64,000 nt of DNA, from contig OU612074.1 in NCBI GenBank assembly GCA_914767715.1, positions 22,184,062 to 22,248,061 of the forward strand, written 5' to 3'. Numbering within the stretch: position 1 is the first letter of the stretch; the number at the start of each line of letters is the position of its first letter. The notes under the pieces were generated by a model, which worked only from the letters and a program-made list of their open reading frames with translations, searched no databases and was not told the DNA's origin. Below, one piece after another: positions 10,965-22,066 of the stretch. The position numbers were made by a program, and so were the translations under genes. Source of the stretch: Membranipora membranacea (taxonomy: Eukaryota; Bryozoa; Gymnolaemata; Cheilostomatida; Membraniporidae).

Positions 10965-13900
10965 GGTATCAAAGCACTGTTTCTTCTTTCCAGGGTTCTT
11001 CAAAGCTTTGGTGAGACCATCTATAGAGGTAGTATTGCTGGTAGCTAGGAAGGCTTCTTTCTTGACAAAGGCTGCATACTCATGGAAGTTTGGATGGCGT
11101 TTATGATCATAGCGTAGGCTTCAAGCTTGCCTTGACCATTCGCTCATTAAACCAGTGGAGAGAGTGGTAGGAAAACATTTCATCTCATGAGGATAGCTCA
11201 GCTTCTGAAGTTCTGATACCGCAGACATTGTTATGATGCATTGTTCAAGAAAGTTGGAATATTTCTGTAGGCCTTGACTATCACTGCTAGAGAGTTGAGG
11301 CCATGATTCCAGTCGATCTCGGAATGCTTCTGTAAGATCAAACGGGTTGCCGTACTTCTCATCTAATCTCTGTTTGGCCTGGCTATAGGCATGAGCTGTA
11401 TTTGAACATTGAATATCGAACATACACCTTTCACCAGGTCTAATGCTTCACCTGTCAAATAGTCTTCTAGGTAGACTAACTTTCGGCGAGATTTGCTTTC
11501 AACAAGTAAATCAAATATTGATTGCCACTTGGGATAGTCGATTATATCCCCTGAGAATTTGATATGCTTGGCGGGTGGTAGGCTGTTGATGTCTACCGAC
11601 TGTTTCACTAGGTGCAACATTGAAGAGTGGGCTTCTGATGAGTTGAGAGAGAACTATGAAACCTCTTCAGGAGGACAGGTGAGCCTATGGTGATAAGTCC
11701 GGATCTCGTCCTTAGCTTTGAGTATCTTCAACTCCATTTCTAAAGCTTTAAGCTCTGAGTGATGACCAAGTTGAGACTGAGGATTTACTGCTGATGAAGC
11801 GTAGGTAGTCCGATGATCTAGCCTTGTAGACGCCAGATCTGGTACAATAGCACTGAGTGTAGGCAGGCTGTTGCCTTGAGTGAGCACTTGGGTCTGAGTA
11901 GTGTGAGCGTGTATGTTGGAGACCGATGAAAACATAGGATTGTCCCGTACGTCTGATCGATGAAGCCAAATACAGAGTTGTTTTGGAAGACATGGGGATG
12001 TGTGTTTATCCCCTTAGTACCACCAGAGTTAACATATGAGTTAGGTGGCTGACTGGCAGTAGGTAAATGAGTGGGATTTATCCCTGGATGGTAGCTGAGA
12101 GGATCCAGGTTTGAATACACCGAGTTAGGTCAAGACTCAGAACCAATGCGATAGCCAGTAGAGTGTGGGTGTGAAGCCTAATGAATACCAATTGAGTACG
12201 AGTTGGGAGTTATCCTGGTATCATGAGAGGCAACACCTGAGCGTGGGTTTTGTATCCTGTGTGCACCAGGTGGCGCATCACTATTGTAAGTGACCAGGTG
12301 CGGGTTACTGGGCTGAGATTCAGAATGTATACCAGTTGAGTACAAATTAGGAGTTATCCCAGTACCATGAGAGGCAACACCTGAGTGGGGTTATGAATCC
12401 TATGTGTACCAGGTGGCACATCACTATTGTAAGTGATTGGGTTTGGGTTACTGGGCTGAGAAACAGAACATATACCAGTTGAGTACAAATTAGGAGTTAT
12501 CCCAGTATCATGAGAGGCAGCAACTGAGTGGGGTTATGAATCCTATGTGTACCAGGTGGCGCATCACTATTGTAGGTGACTAGGTGCGGGTTACTGGGCT
12601 GAGAAACAGAATGTATACCAGTTGAGGACAAATTAGGAGTTATCCCAGTATCATGAGAGGCAACACCTGAGTGGGGTTATATCCTATGTGTACCAGGTGG
12701 CACATCACTATTGTAAGTGATTGGGTTCGGGTTACTGGGCTGAGAAACAGAATGTTTACCAGTTGAGTACAAGTTGGGAGTTATCCCAGACCCATGAGAT
12801 GCACTAGTGACTGAATTATGAGTACCATCTATATAAGCGGGTTCACCACTAGTGTAGGCAGCAGGGCGAGAGAGGCCTGGTTGAGGCACTGAATGATCAC
12901 CATGAAGATAGGGATAAGGAGTTGTCCCAAAACCATGATTGGCGACCCTTAGAACTGACTGATGAGCGGCATGTACATCATGGTGCACTGACACTGGAGG
13001 CAGCAGAGTATGGGTTGGTCGATTGAGGTACCGAATTTACGACAGAGGGATAGAGATTAGGAGTTGCCCCAAAACCATGATGGGCAATACCAGGCATTGA
13101 TGGATCCCTACTACCAATAGATTGAGTAACAACTGAGGACCGACGGCCCAGATAGGGCTGAGTTGTCTCCCTCTACTGCTGATTATACCCCGATATGGTT
13201 GAGAACTGAGGAGTTGTCCCCCATGACCAATGAAGGAGGTTGGGTATGTGTATTTACCTCCCCTGTCTGTGTCAAAGGAAAGTGTTGGGTTTGTAGGTTT
13301 GTAGTTGTCCCCCCTGCCTGATGTGACCATAATTGAGGTAATGGTGGAGGTGGGAGCTGGGCAGTTGTCCCACCTGTGTGATGTTGAGACCCGGGTTGGG
13401 ATATGATTGGACTGGTTGTCCCCCTTGACCCTTGATCTAACCATGGTTGGGGATTAGCCTGACTAGTTATCCCCCTGGACTGATAATGACCTCCCAAGGG
13501 CTGTACCGGGACATTTGGGCCAGGGTAAGGATCCCTATGGGCTTGACTAACCTGGGAATAAGTGGACTGATAATTGCCTACTGAGGTTGGCATAGGCGTT
13601 ATGCGCTGCAGTTTGATTGCAGCTGGAGGAGACACAAATGCAGATGGTGTGACACTGAAGAGTACCGTTGAAGCAGTTTGTGTTGTAGGTTGGGGTGTTG
13701 CAACTGCAGTAAGTAGAGGGGAAAATATTTCAAGTGAAGGATTGTCTTCTCTTTTTGCGAGTGGTCGAGCTGGGGTGGTGTCAATCATTGAGCTAGAATC
13801 TTCCCCCCTGTTGGCTGTGGTGTGGTCAACATTGTGAAGTTAAGTTTGCTGACCTAGGGAGCCAGTAGTGGTGTCCAGAGTAGAAGAAGCAGCAGCTTGA

Positions 13901-14114
13901 AGTTGTCTGAGCTCACCCGTATTGACGTCTGTGATTGGCTGTGATGGGGTGGCTCGCTGGAGATCAGGATCGTTCTCATTGTAGTAGGACTGCAACCGTA
14001 GAACAAGTTGAGGTTTGCTGGCACTGTAGGGTTGGTCGAGCCAACTAGCTCCTCCTTCAGCATCGGGAAGTTCCATCGGGTGAGACTATCTAGGAATCGC
14101 TGTTGTAGTGACAT
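10965..14114 (-). pseudogene. Decayed BEL/Pao-like gag (DUF1759-type) with SAP-like N terminus
   Basis: Reading from 14114 down, the start MSLQQRFLDSLTRW plus the out-of-frame KPQLVLRLQSYY looks like a SAP domain with a single-base frameshift. A long Pro/Gln/Thr/Gly-rich region (13.8-11.7 kb) follows, partly built of 140-bp tandem repeats. The end resembles the DUF1759 gag domain of BEL/Pao elements: KFSGDIIDYPKWQSIFD, GEALDLVKG, DEKYGNPFDLTEAFRDRL and EYAAFVKKEAFLA. These pieces lie in different frames (breaks near 11.42 and 11.12 kb), so it is not functional as read. No protease, reverse transcriptase or LTR is visible beside it. A domesticated gag-like gene that later decayed is also possible. 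Confidence 0.65.
12160..12800. repeat. About 140-bp tandem repeat, 4-5 copies, inside the gag relic
   Basis: Each unit contains TTAGGAGTTATCCCAGTA, TGAGAGGCA and GTACCAGGTGG; anchors recur near 12204, 12350, 12493, 12633 and 12777. The coding strand would be the minus strand, giving repeats with SHDTGITPNLYS-like text. Because the unit is not a multiple of 3 in all copies, frame is lost between copies. Confidence 0.85.
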
Positions 14115-15023
14115 GATTGGTTTGGTAGCGTGAATGCTGATACTGAGAAGTGACGGAGTTTAAACCGCTTATTTGAGAGACAAAATCCACTTTTACGCAG
14201 GGGCAAGGTACACGGTGTATAGCATTGACAATTACAGTGATGAGGGTTTGTGGTAACAATAGCAATAAAACCACAAATGAATAATGTGTTATAATGTACA
14301 CAGGCAAAATAGGTCTATCTATATTTTTTTATATTACGTAATAATGGGTTTTTTCTGAGTCAACAATGGTTTTCAATTATTCTCTTTTTTATTTTTTATA
14401 AATTCAACTGCTAATCTATTAAGCTTTTCTCAGGCTTTCATTCAATACCAAACTTGTGTGGATCAGAAAAGGCACTTGCGCATAACGTGCAAAAAACGAA
14501 ATACCCCCAAAGTTACAAGCGAGAATGGTCTATCTGCATGCAAATAGACCTTTTTGCCAACATAGCAGCTGGCCAGAATTGACAAACAAAAACGGTCTAT
14601 GTGTCATTTTTTTGCAGCAACACACCACCTTGTCCATTTATGCCAACCTCATCAATCTTTTATCAACTCATAACCATCCCGCACAGGGGAGACAATCCCA
14701 AAGGTGCAATTACCAGATCTATTTACTTGTTCTGAGTAAAACCACAGTCAGAAATACTACACAATGTTTGAGGTAAGGGTGTCATTTTCCATTTTATTTA
14801 TCTTTCAAATGGAAATTTTAACATAACGAAAAAAATAATCGTTATCAATAAAAATGCAACTACTTGTGATGCTAGTACACAGGCTACTGTACACAATGAA
14901 CTTTGGTTCCGTCAATTCCATATACTCTTCCAGAACCAGGGGCTAGGATGACATCAGATGTCATCCTCCTGAGTCTGCTCTGCCACAGCAGGATACAGGC
15001 GCTCCTGGTCCCTGACAAGCCCC
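14115..15023. other. No gene recognised
   Basis: AT-rich spacer between the two minus-strand relics. Short open frames near 14.1-14.8 kb show no motif or family resemblance. Confidence 0.4.
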
Positions 15024-17439
15024 TCAAAGAACTGCTACAAGATGATTAGCAAGCTTGTCAACGAGCTCCAGGCAGTCTTTGAGCTTCAACCTTGACACAC
15101 GCTGCGGCTTATCACAGGCAGCATTAATCAGTTGAAGGTTGGCTGGTGCCCCAACCCTCCTCCAGCTGACCTGTCTCAGATCCACCTCGTAGTTCTTACT
15201 GACAGCCATAGAAATGGCTCTCCCAGCCTTTACGAGTCGGATCGCATGCCACTGCGATATACCAAACACGCAGGTTTCACCGATTGCCCTTTCAGAGAGC
15301 TCTCTGAAATTTAGGAAATTTGTGAAATCCATCATCTTCACGGTATATTTAGGTGGCTTGACTTTCTGGAAGAGCGTGTAGTAGCTGTCTGGAGTGACAA
15401 GCTCAACACCTCTCCCTGCTCTTTCAATGAGACCATGCATGCCATCGGCCTCCATCATGCTATGGCCTGTCTCAAAGTACTTGATGGCAATGCTGATCTC
15501 ACCATCAAGAGCAGGTCGAGTGGAGACGGCAGCTAGCAGAGCATCTACAACCATCTGGTTTTTGTTTTTCCCACGCAACCGTCTGACCACAGAATGATGT
15601 TTTTTTCTCTGATCAGGGACGGTACATGCCTTCCACTTCCGTCTAGGTGTAACAGTAACCATGTGTACTGGCATCACTTAGAGTTGCATGAAAACAAAGG
15701 TTAAAAAGTGTCAAATTACGTTTGTAAAAAGCAGACCCCGCTGCCAAGCGCGGCACCTGCATGATCTGCTGGAGATCGAAGCTTGCGTTGTTGGTATTCG
15801 ACTTGATTCGATCTCCAGCTTTCTCGATCTTACTCAGCTCTTTTCTATCTTTATGGATCAGATGGGCTGCCGCGTCACCCCCTATCCGCTCGTACTGGAT
15901 ACATCGGTCACAGCTAAAACAAAAACAAGGTTGGATTATGCCACTTTGCTCAAGAGCATTGATAACTGAATAGCATACAATCAATTGAAGCGCATGATAC
16001 AGACTCTATCTCAGTTAACCATAAATCTACAGTGGAATGGACTACTTACAGATCTGATTTGGGTATAAAGAACCCGATGTTGGTGTTTGTGTTAAGCCAC
16101 TCTCGTTACCAGCTGATAGATGGAGGAATGGCTTGGCAGTGGCCCCGGAAATCCTTGTATAGGATACGAATGTTGAGTCCATGCTCGAGATAAAACTTTT
16201 TTGTCTTGGCTCGGCAGTAGTGAGGTGGTATCCTGGGGAAATAAAAACAGAACCGATGGTAAGCGCAAGCTTCACATAAATCATGAACAAGCTACAGCTA
16301 CTGAACTGATGTACCAGCTGTATCCACCAATGAGTCAATTGCTTCTAACTTTCAATGGATAGACTTAAAGACTTGGTTTGAGGCTGCTCTTTTGTATCAC
16401 AACTTATTCTCCATATTTTATTCTATCATGTGAGTAAATTCCAGCTCAAGAATCCAAATATTGAGGAAGTTATGGCCTCTCAAACTTTTCTAAGGTGACG
16501 GCAATTAATCGGCAGTAAGAATCAGCCGGCAATCCCTATGGTACGTCACAACCATCTTACTAATTACGATACGCTAATAAATATGTAGATGATCAAAATG
16601 TTCAGTTAAGTAACGGTCTCGAACCCAGGTCCAATTGGCTTTGCAGGCAACGCCGCTAAAGCTGAGATATATTGTCTGCAGGCTCATCTAGTTGGTCCAA
16701 GTGACACGATGGTAGCGTCGTTGCTTAGAGGTTTGTGGACCCGGGTTCGATTCCCACCCAGGTCTGAATTTTGATCATCATCTTGTCTGCGTGATTATTA
16801 GTGTATTACCTCATAGTCATGTCTATGTCTATGTCTATGGTCTATGTCTATGGTCTATTGATTGAAGGCAATCACCCTTGAAGTTTGATTCTTGCTGCCC
16901 ATAAATTGCCGTCACCTTGGAAGTTTGAGAGGCCATAACTTCCTCAATATTTGGATTCTAAAGCTGAAAATCGCTCACATGATAGAATAAAATATGGAGA
17001 ATAAGATGTGATACAAAAGAGCAGCCCCAAACTAAGTCTGTAATTACCTGTTCAAAGTCTCGAGACGTTCCTTGGCAAGCCGTATAGTGATCTCAGGAAC
17101 TTTGATGGCTGGTGTGTGAGAGATGGGTGGCGTCCGGATATTACTGACGCACACCTTCTTAGTTCTTGCCGCGTGAAAGAGACAAGGGAAGAGTTACAAA
17201 GGCTGTTAGTGGAGAAGCTAATTAACAGCAGCTCTGACTTTATTCAAAGACACAGTTACCCATAATTCATAGCTCATTCCCAACAGAAACTATCGAAGGC
17301 ACAAACCTTGTGAATACGACATGTCAAGTGTACAGTTGTAGAACTCTTTAAAAACCCGTCTCTGCGTGTTGTCTGCCATTGTGATGTAATACTGGTTGGA
17401 GACGGACTTTCTCCCACATGTTACACGTCCAGGAGCACT
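15024..17439 (-). pseudogene. Decayed multi-exon transposon gene (DUF7869-like)
   Basis: Exons recognised, 5' to 3' on the minus strand: 17307-17439 (RRVFKEFYNCTLDMS), one ending at 17048 (LAKERLETLNR), 16050-16232 (IPPHYCRAKTKKFYLEHGL, then NIGFFIPKSD) and 15913 down to 15024. The last starts with CDRC and holds SFDLQQIMQVPRL, FYKRNLTLFN, GKNKNQMVVDAL and FETGHSMMEADGMHGLIER. These match a family of eukaryotic transposon-derived proteins I know as DUF7869, with an RNase H-like catalytic core. Stops include TAG at 15643-15645, TGA at 15613-15615 and a TAA in the 16050-16232 exon, plus a frame change near 15.6 kb. The family name is from memory; the conserved blocks are seen. Confidence 0.7.
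16369..17039. mobile_element. MITE-like foldback with about 140-bp terminal inverted repeats, copy 1
   Basis: Left arm AGACTTGGTTTGAGGCTGCT and right arm ending AAACTAAGTCT pair over about 140 bp, including TATGGCCTCTCAAACTT and its complement. The element lies within an intron of the decayed transposon gene (exon edges 16232 and 17048). Its core contains tRNA-promoter-like boxes: GATGGTAGCGTCGTTGC and GGGTTCGATTCCCACC (about 16708-16762). No transposase is encoded. Confidence 0.85.
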
Positions 17440-18224
17440 CTGAAAGAGAACAGTCACAACATTAAGAGGCAGTTGATTTGGAGTAAAAGTGGTACATACA
17501 AACAGGTTTGGGAAAACAAAAGCAAACATACTGGTAGTGATAAGATTGTAACAGTAGGAACGTATTAAAGTAATATTTTTCACACATTTGTAACGGTAAG
17601 AACTTGTGATCAACAAGATGTGATGATATATAGGTGCGATTCTGGGGGCGGCCCTGCCAGCATTGTACATATTAGGACCATAAATACAGGAAGTCAACAC
17701 AGTTCAGAGATCCTCCTCTGCCACTTCAACAATAGAGTAGCCGGGGAAGACAGGCAAGGGTTTAGGTTATCTACCCACACAAGCCACCTCTGCCTAAGGG
17801 GGGCCCGTTAAACAGGGTGCTCAGATGGAAGATTATGACCACCGAAACTTCACTCCAGTTTAAGTTTGTGCCAGAAAGATCAACATTAATATTTGTTTAC
17901 CCACATTTGAGGTAACTGTATCATTTCATGAAGTAGTGATAATCAATTATATTGCCCAAATATAGCTGAAAATTGATCGTAACACTCAAGCGTGAAAAAA
18001 AGACAGTGCTGTCAATATACACAAATTGACTTTAAAAACCAAAATAACCTGTGAAATATGATCAGCACAGATTATTGGGAAAATATTGATTAAAAATTCA
18101 AGTTTTGTACCTTTTAGTATTTGTGTATTAAATAACTGATGTTTGTGACCTCATTCATTCATTTGATTTCTGGATGTACAGCATGTGTCAAAATTTTATC
18201 TTATTTTAATTTGATTTTTTTAAG
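17440..18224. other. No gene recognised
   Basis: Spacer between the transposon relic and the lectin relic. The lectin should have an upstream signal-peptide exon here; I could not identify one. Confidence 0.4.
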
Positions 18225-19312
18225 TTACCCCTTGTGATGATCACTGGGTATGGAATCCCTTCCGGAATACTTGTGTAATGGCAGACGCTACTAATGTTGA
18301 TTACACGACAGCTCAAGACACATGCAGAGAGTTGAATGGCTAGCTGGTTATACTGGACAGTGATGAGTCAGTACTTTGGATGAAAACACTCAGAAATAAT
18401 AATGCAGGTAGGTAGAGGTGCGTTTATATACTGAGAAAACGAACACTCTCTGTGTATTTAGTACGTCATCACATTTGGACTAACATTGAGAATAAAAGTA
18501 ACTTACTTTTTCGGTGCCTGTTCAATGAAAAAGTTTCTCTGAGATATGGCAATAAAAAGAACACGGGCCAAGCAATGAAATTGTTTTCCCTGTATAAGAA
18601 CCTTTCTTTTGTATTAGGTTTCTGCACTAACTAAATGACAAATTGAACAACTTATTTCAAAAATGATAAAAGGATGCAGTGGTGTGGCCTATCAGTCAAC
18701 GCATGACAGCCAAAACTAGAGTGGTTACCACCCAATCAAAGAAAGGTTTGCCAGACAACTTGAAAAACCCAAACCACCAAAGCCACCTACCCACCATCCT
18801 CCCACAAGGCCCCCGCCAGCTAGTCAACAGTGACCTTTGAAAAATGGTTGACGATTGTGTTTTTTTCATTTTTTTGGGATTTCCGACTAATTTCCCTCTC
18901 ATGAATTAAGAAATAAAGGTTCTGCCAATGGTTCCTGAATATCCACTTTGGCAGACAACATTTTTTACATTTTACGTCTTAATCAACTCAATCGAAAATA
19001 GAATTTGAAAATTAAGTCAAGGAGTTCGAATAGCAAGAAACAGGTAGAAAACAGAAGCTGAAAACTTAAATATGCTGATATTGAACTTTAGGCTGGATGG
19101 CTGAAGATGTGATGAGAGTGGGAGCTAAAGAGACAAGTCCAGGTGTATGGACGTGGGATAATGGTGAAACCGCTGCACTCGGTCTCGATAAGTTCGCTGA
19201 TGGTGAGCCGAATAACACTGGTGATGTCATACAGATGTACCGAGATGGCACATGGGATGATGTTAACTACCATGATACCTATGGCTTCATATGTGAGCGT
19301 AGTATCAGATAG
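18225..19312 (+). pseudogene. C-type lectin domain, two exons, with internal stop and lost inner disulfide
   Basis: Exons 18225-18407 and 19092-19312 join in frame (GCA G / GC TGG). The first encodes CDDHWVWNPFRNTCV and AQDTCRELNG, the start of a long-form C-type lectin domain. TAG at 18341-18343 follows immediately, where members normally read G-x-LV-x-I. The second encodes WTWDNGE, DGEPNNTGD, DGTWDDV and GFICE, then TAG. The EPN carbohydrate-selectivity motif is kept and WND reads WDD. The two inner cysteines are both absent: V in GDVIQM and Y in VNYHD. The first and last cysteines remain. Without the TAG it would be a secreted or surface lectin; as read it is a pseudogene, or the TAG is a sequencing or allelic variant. 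Confidence 0.8.
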
Positions 19313-20305
19313 ATTTCCTTAGCTTGAGACCTTGTTTAATAAGCATACTAAGCATAACCTACAAGTGTCAATGTGTAAATTAATCTCAAAACTATTCTTA
19401 GACTATTTTTTTTATTGTTGTTACAAAGTTCTTATGTCACTTTTATTTAGCATTAGATACTGTTATTTTACAAGAAAAATATCTTGTGTTCGTTATTATT
19501 AATGTCCAATATGCAAAAAGGTATTGAATAACCATGTATGGTCAAACACATTGTTTATTGACGATATAGATTACAGCATTGCGAGCTGATAATGGCCTGG
19601 TCGTTATCCCCATATGCAAATACCTAAGAGGAAACATCCAACTGTTATGGTTATGGTATAACAATATCTAGGTTACAAAAGAAGGTTTCAAGACGGTATT
19701 TTGAAAAATATGATAGAGGAGGCAAATCCCATTTAGGACCAAAGAAGCTTTTTAAGGCATATCAATAGCAAACTGAAGTCTCTATAAACCTGATCTTGAC
19801 ATGGAAAATCCAGTTATAGTGTTTTTGTTGCATTATCTAGCAGTCTGCCTTGCTTTCCTTTGAACTAACAGGCTTGCTTTTTCATTGGCTCATGAGTCCA
19901 TCATCAATAATTGTGCATTATACAGCCTGGCTTCTGAAAATCAATAATTTACAGAGAGCAACATTATATATATATACACTTTTATTGTCAGCAACAATTC
20001 ATTATTTCTAATGTTTTTCATGATGTGACATAAACGGCAAAAAAGAAAAATGATACAAACAAAGATTCAACAAAAAATAAGACTATGCCAATAAACTGAA
20101 AAAATGTTGCATGAGCCTTTTCTTAAACATATTCAAAGTAAGAGTGCTTCTCAATGAAGAGGGTAAAATACTAAAGTTTGTTGCTATTTTGTGGTTTAAG
20201 TTGTCTAATGGAGGTTTAAGTAAGTGTGTATCTCTTCTTGGAAATCGGTGTGGTGTGGTAACAAAAAAATCAGAGATGTATGGAGGTGATAAATTATTCA
20301 GAGCC
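19313..20305. other. No gene recognised; possible 3' end of the neighbouring LINE relic
   Basis: AT-rich. The part from about 19.98 kb is next to the 3' side of the minus-strand reverse-transcriptase relic and may be its untranslated tail. No other feature seen. Confidence 0.4.
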
Positions 20306-21000
20306 TTAAATCCCGTAATTAATGCAAGTAAAATAATTGCTCAGTATTGGAAGGGGTAAAATTTTAAGTGATGTACATAGGTCATTAGTAGGTGACAAAT
20401 AAAAAGGTATATGTTGAACATTGGCCACAATTCTCAAGGCTCTTTTTTGCTGAGTGAAAATAGGGTTTGTGATATTTGATGCACAAGTTGTAATATATAT
20501 ATGGATACCATAAATGAGATAACAGTGAATAAATTGAAAATAAAATTGTTTAGCAGAATGCGTGGTCAAGTAGGGTCTGCATAGCTTAAGTAGGTTTGTA
20601 TTTTTTGACACCTTATCCAAAACAGTCTCACAATGGCCATTCAATGAAAATGAGTCAGATATCTTAAAGCCAAGAAGTTCAGTTTCATGCCTTTGAAATA
20701 TTTGGTTATTGTCAATTTTTAAATTTAATGATGAATCCTCCCCAAAAGAACTTAAAACGTGTGATTTTTTATAATTTATTGTCATGTGATTATTTTTGCA
20801 CCACTTGTTGATTGAAACCAAATCTTGATTACAAATTTGAACTAACGTAGAGGGAACAGAATGGCTTGCTACAAAGACAGTGTCATCAGCATATGCATAA
20901 GAGTTTGAGGAGAGAGGTAGATTTAGTAGGTCATTTATATAAATCTGAAAATAAAGTTGGTGCCAGTATTGAGCCTTGCATTAGAGAGTTTCATAAACAA
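20306..21000 (-). pseudogene. Non-LTR retrotransposon reverse-transcriptase relic
   Basis: Reading down from 21000: QGSILAPTLFS, then in another frame YINDLLNLPLSS, then YAYADDTVF carrying the YADD active site, then INKWCKNNHMTINYKKSH, LLGFKISD and QQKRALRIV. This is the palm and thumb part of a Jockey/CR1-type reverse transcriptase. A frameshift separates the QGSILAP block from the YADD block, and no endonuclease lies upstream, so this is a dead fragment. Confidence 0.85.
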
Positions 21001-21420
21001 ATCTGTGTAAAAAAAAGGGATAAGTGAGGCTTATGCTAGTCCTGCAATACAGAGCTCTGTTTAAAGGATGATCTTCTCAGGGCGGTTACATTAATCCTAA
21101 TCTGCTCGAGATCAAAAACTGAAAACTCACCCATTCATGCGATGGGGAAGAAGTTGATTCAAATGGTCAGATGTAAATATGTCAATCAGGCCACTTCAAT
21201 ATGGTGCAGAGAGGTCAATATAGTTCCAAGTCGTTCTGCAGGAAACATGGTTGAATAGCTGTGTGCTCTGTGATGGTAAATAGCATTCTGTTATTGATCT
21301 GCTTGTGACGAAGTTGGGTTCTATACAAGGAAGGCAAGTTTTAAGGCAGTCCACTCACCATGAAAGGCAATAGGCTAGTGCACATGTGTAGTATCTTCAA
21401 GGTCAGGGTCAAGTCAGGTC

Positions 21421-22000
21421 AGGGTAACTTGTAAACCTGAACTCTGTAATTCTTCTTTGTGATCGCCTCTGTCACTGTGTCTTCAAACTTGTAATCCTGA
21501 ACTCTGTAATTCTTCTTTGTGATCGCCTCTGTCACTGGTTCTTCAAACATGTAATCCTGAACTCTGTAATTCTTCTTTGTGATCGCCTCTGTCACTGTGT
21601 CTTCCAACTTGTAAACCTAAACTCTGTAACTCTTCTTTGTGATCACCTCTGTCACTGTGTCTTCAAACTTGTAATCCTGAACTCTGTAATTCTTCTTTGT
21701 GATCGCCTCTGTCACTGTGTCTTCAAACTTGTAATCCTGAACTCTGTAACTCTTCTTTGTGATCACCTCTGTCACTGTGTCTTCAAACTTGTAATCCTGA
21801 ACTCTGTAATTCTTCTTTGTGATCGCCTCTGTCACTGGTTCTTCAAACTTGTAATCCTGAACTCTGCAATTCTTCTTTGTGATCGCCTCTGTCACTGTGT
21901 CTTCAAACTTATAAACCTGAACTCTGTAACTCATCTTTGTGGTCGCCTCTGTCACTGTGTCTTCAAACTTGTAATCCTGAACTCTGTATTTCACCTTGGT
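21421..22000. repeat. 60-bp tandem repeat, about 9-10 copies
   Basis: Exact 60-bp period with few substitutions. On the minus strand it is open as a 20-residue repeat (YRVQDYKFEDTVTEAITKKN), interrupted by one stop near 21.61 kb. Differences between copies change amino acids as often as not (DT/EP, A/V, N/S, D/V), giving no sign of protein-level selection. No start context or flanking exon is evident. Confidence 0.95.
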
Positions 22001-22027
22001 AAATCCTTGCTACCAAAGTCTAAAATT

Positions 22028-22066
22028 ACGCATTATGCATTATGCATTATGCATTATGCATTATTG
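22028..22066. repeat. 7-bp microsatellite (GCATTAT)n
   Basis: Five to six consecutive copies of GCATTAT. Confidence 0.9.

Noticed and set aside
16042-16338. 98-residue minus-strand frame starting MTHWWIQ
   Set aside because: A shadow: the neighbouring frame carries the conserved IPPHYCR block of the transposon gene.
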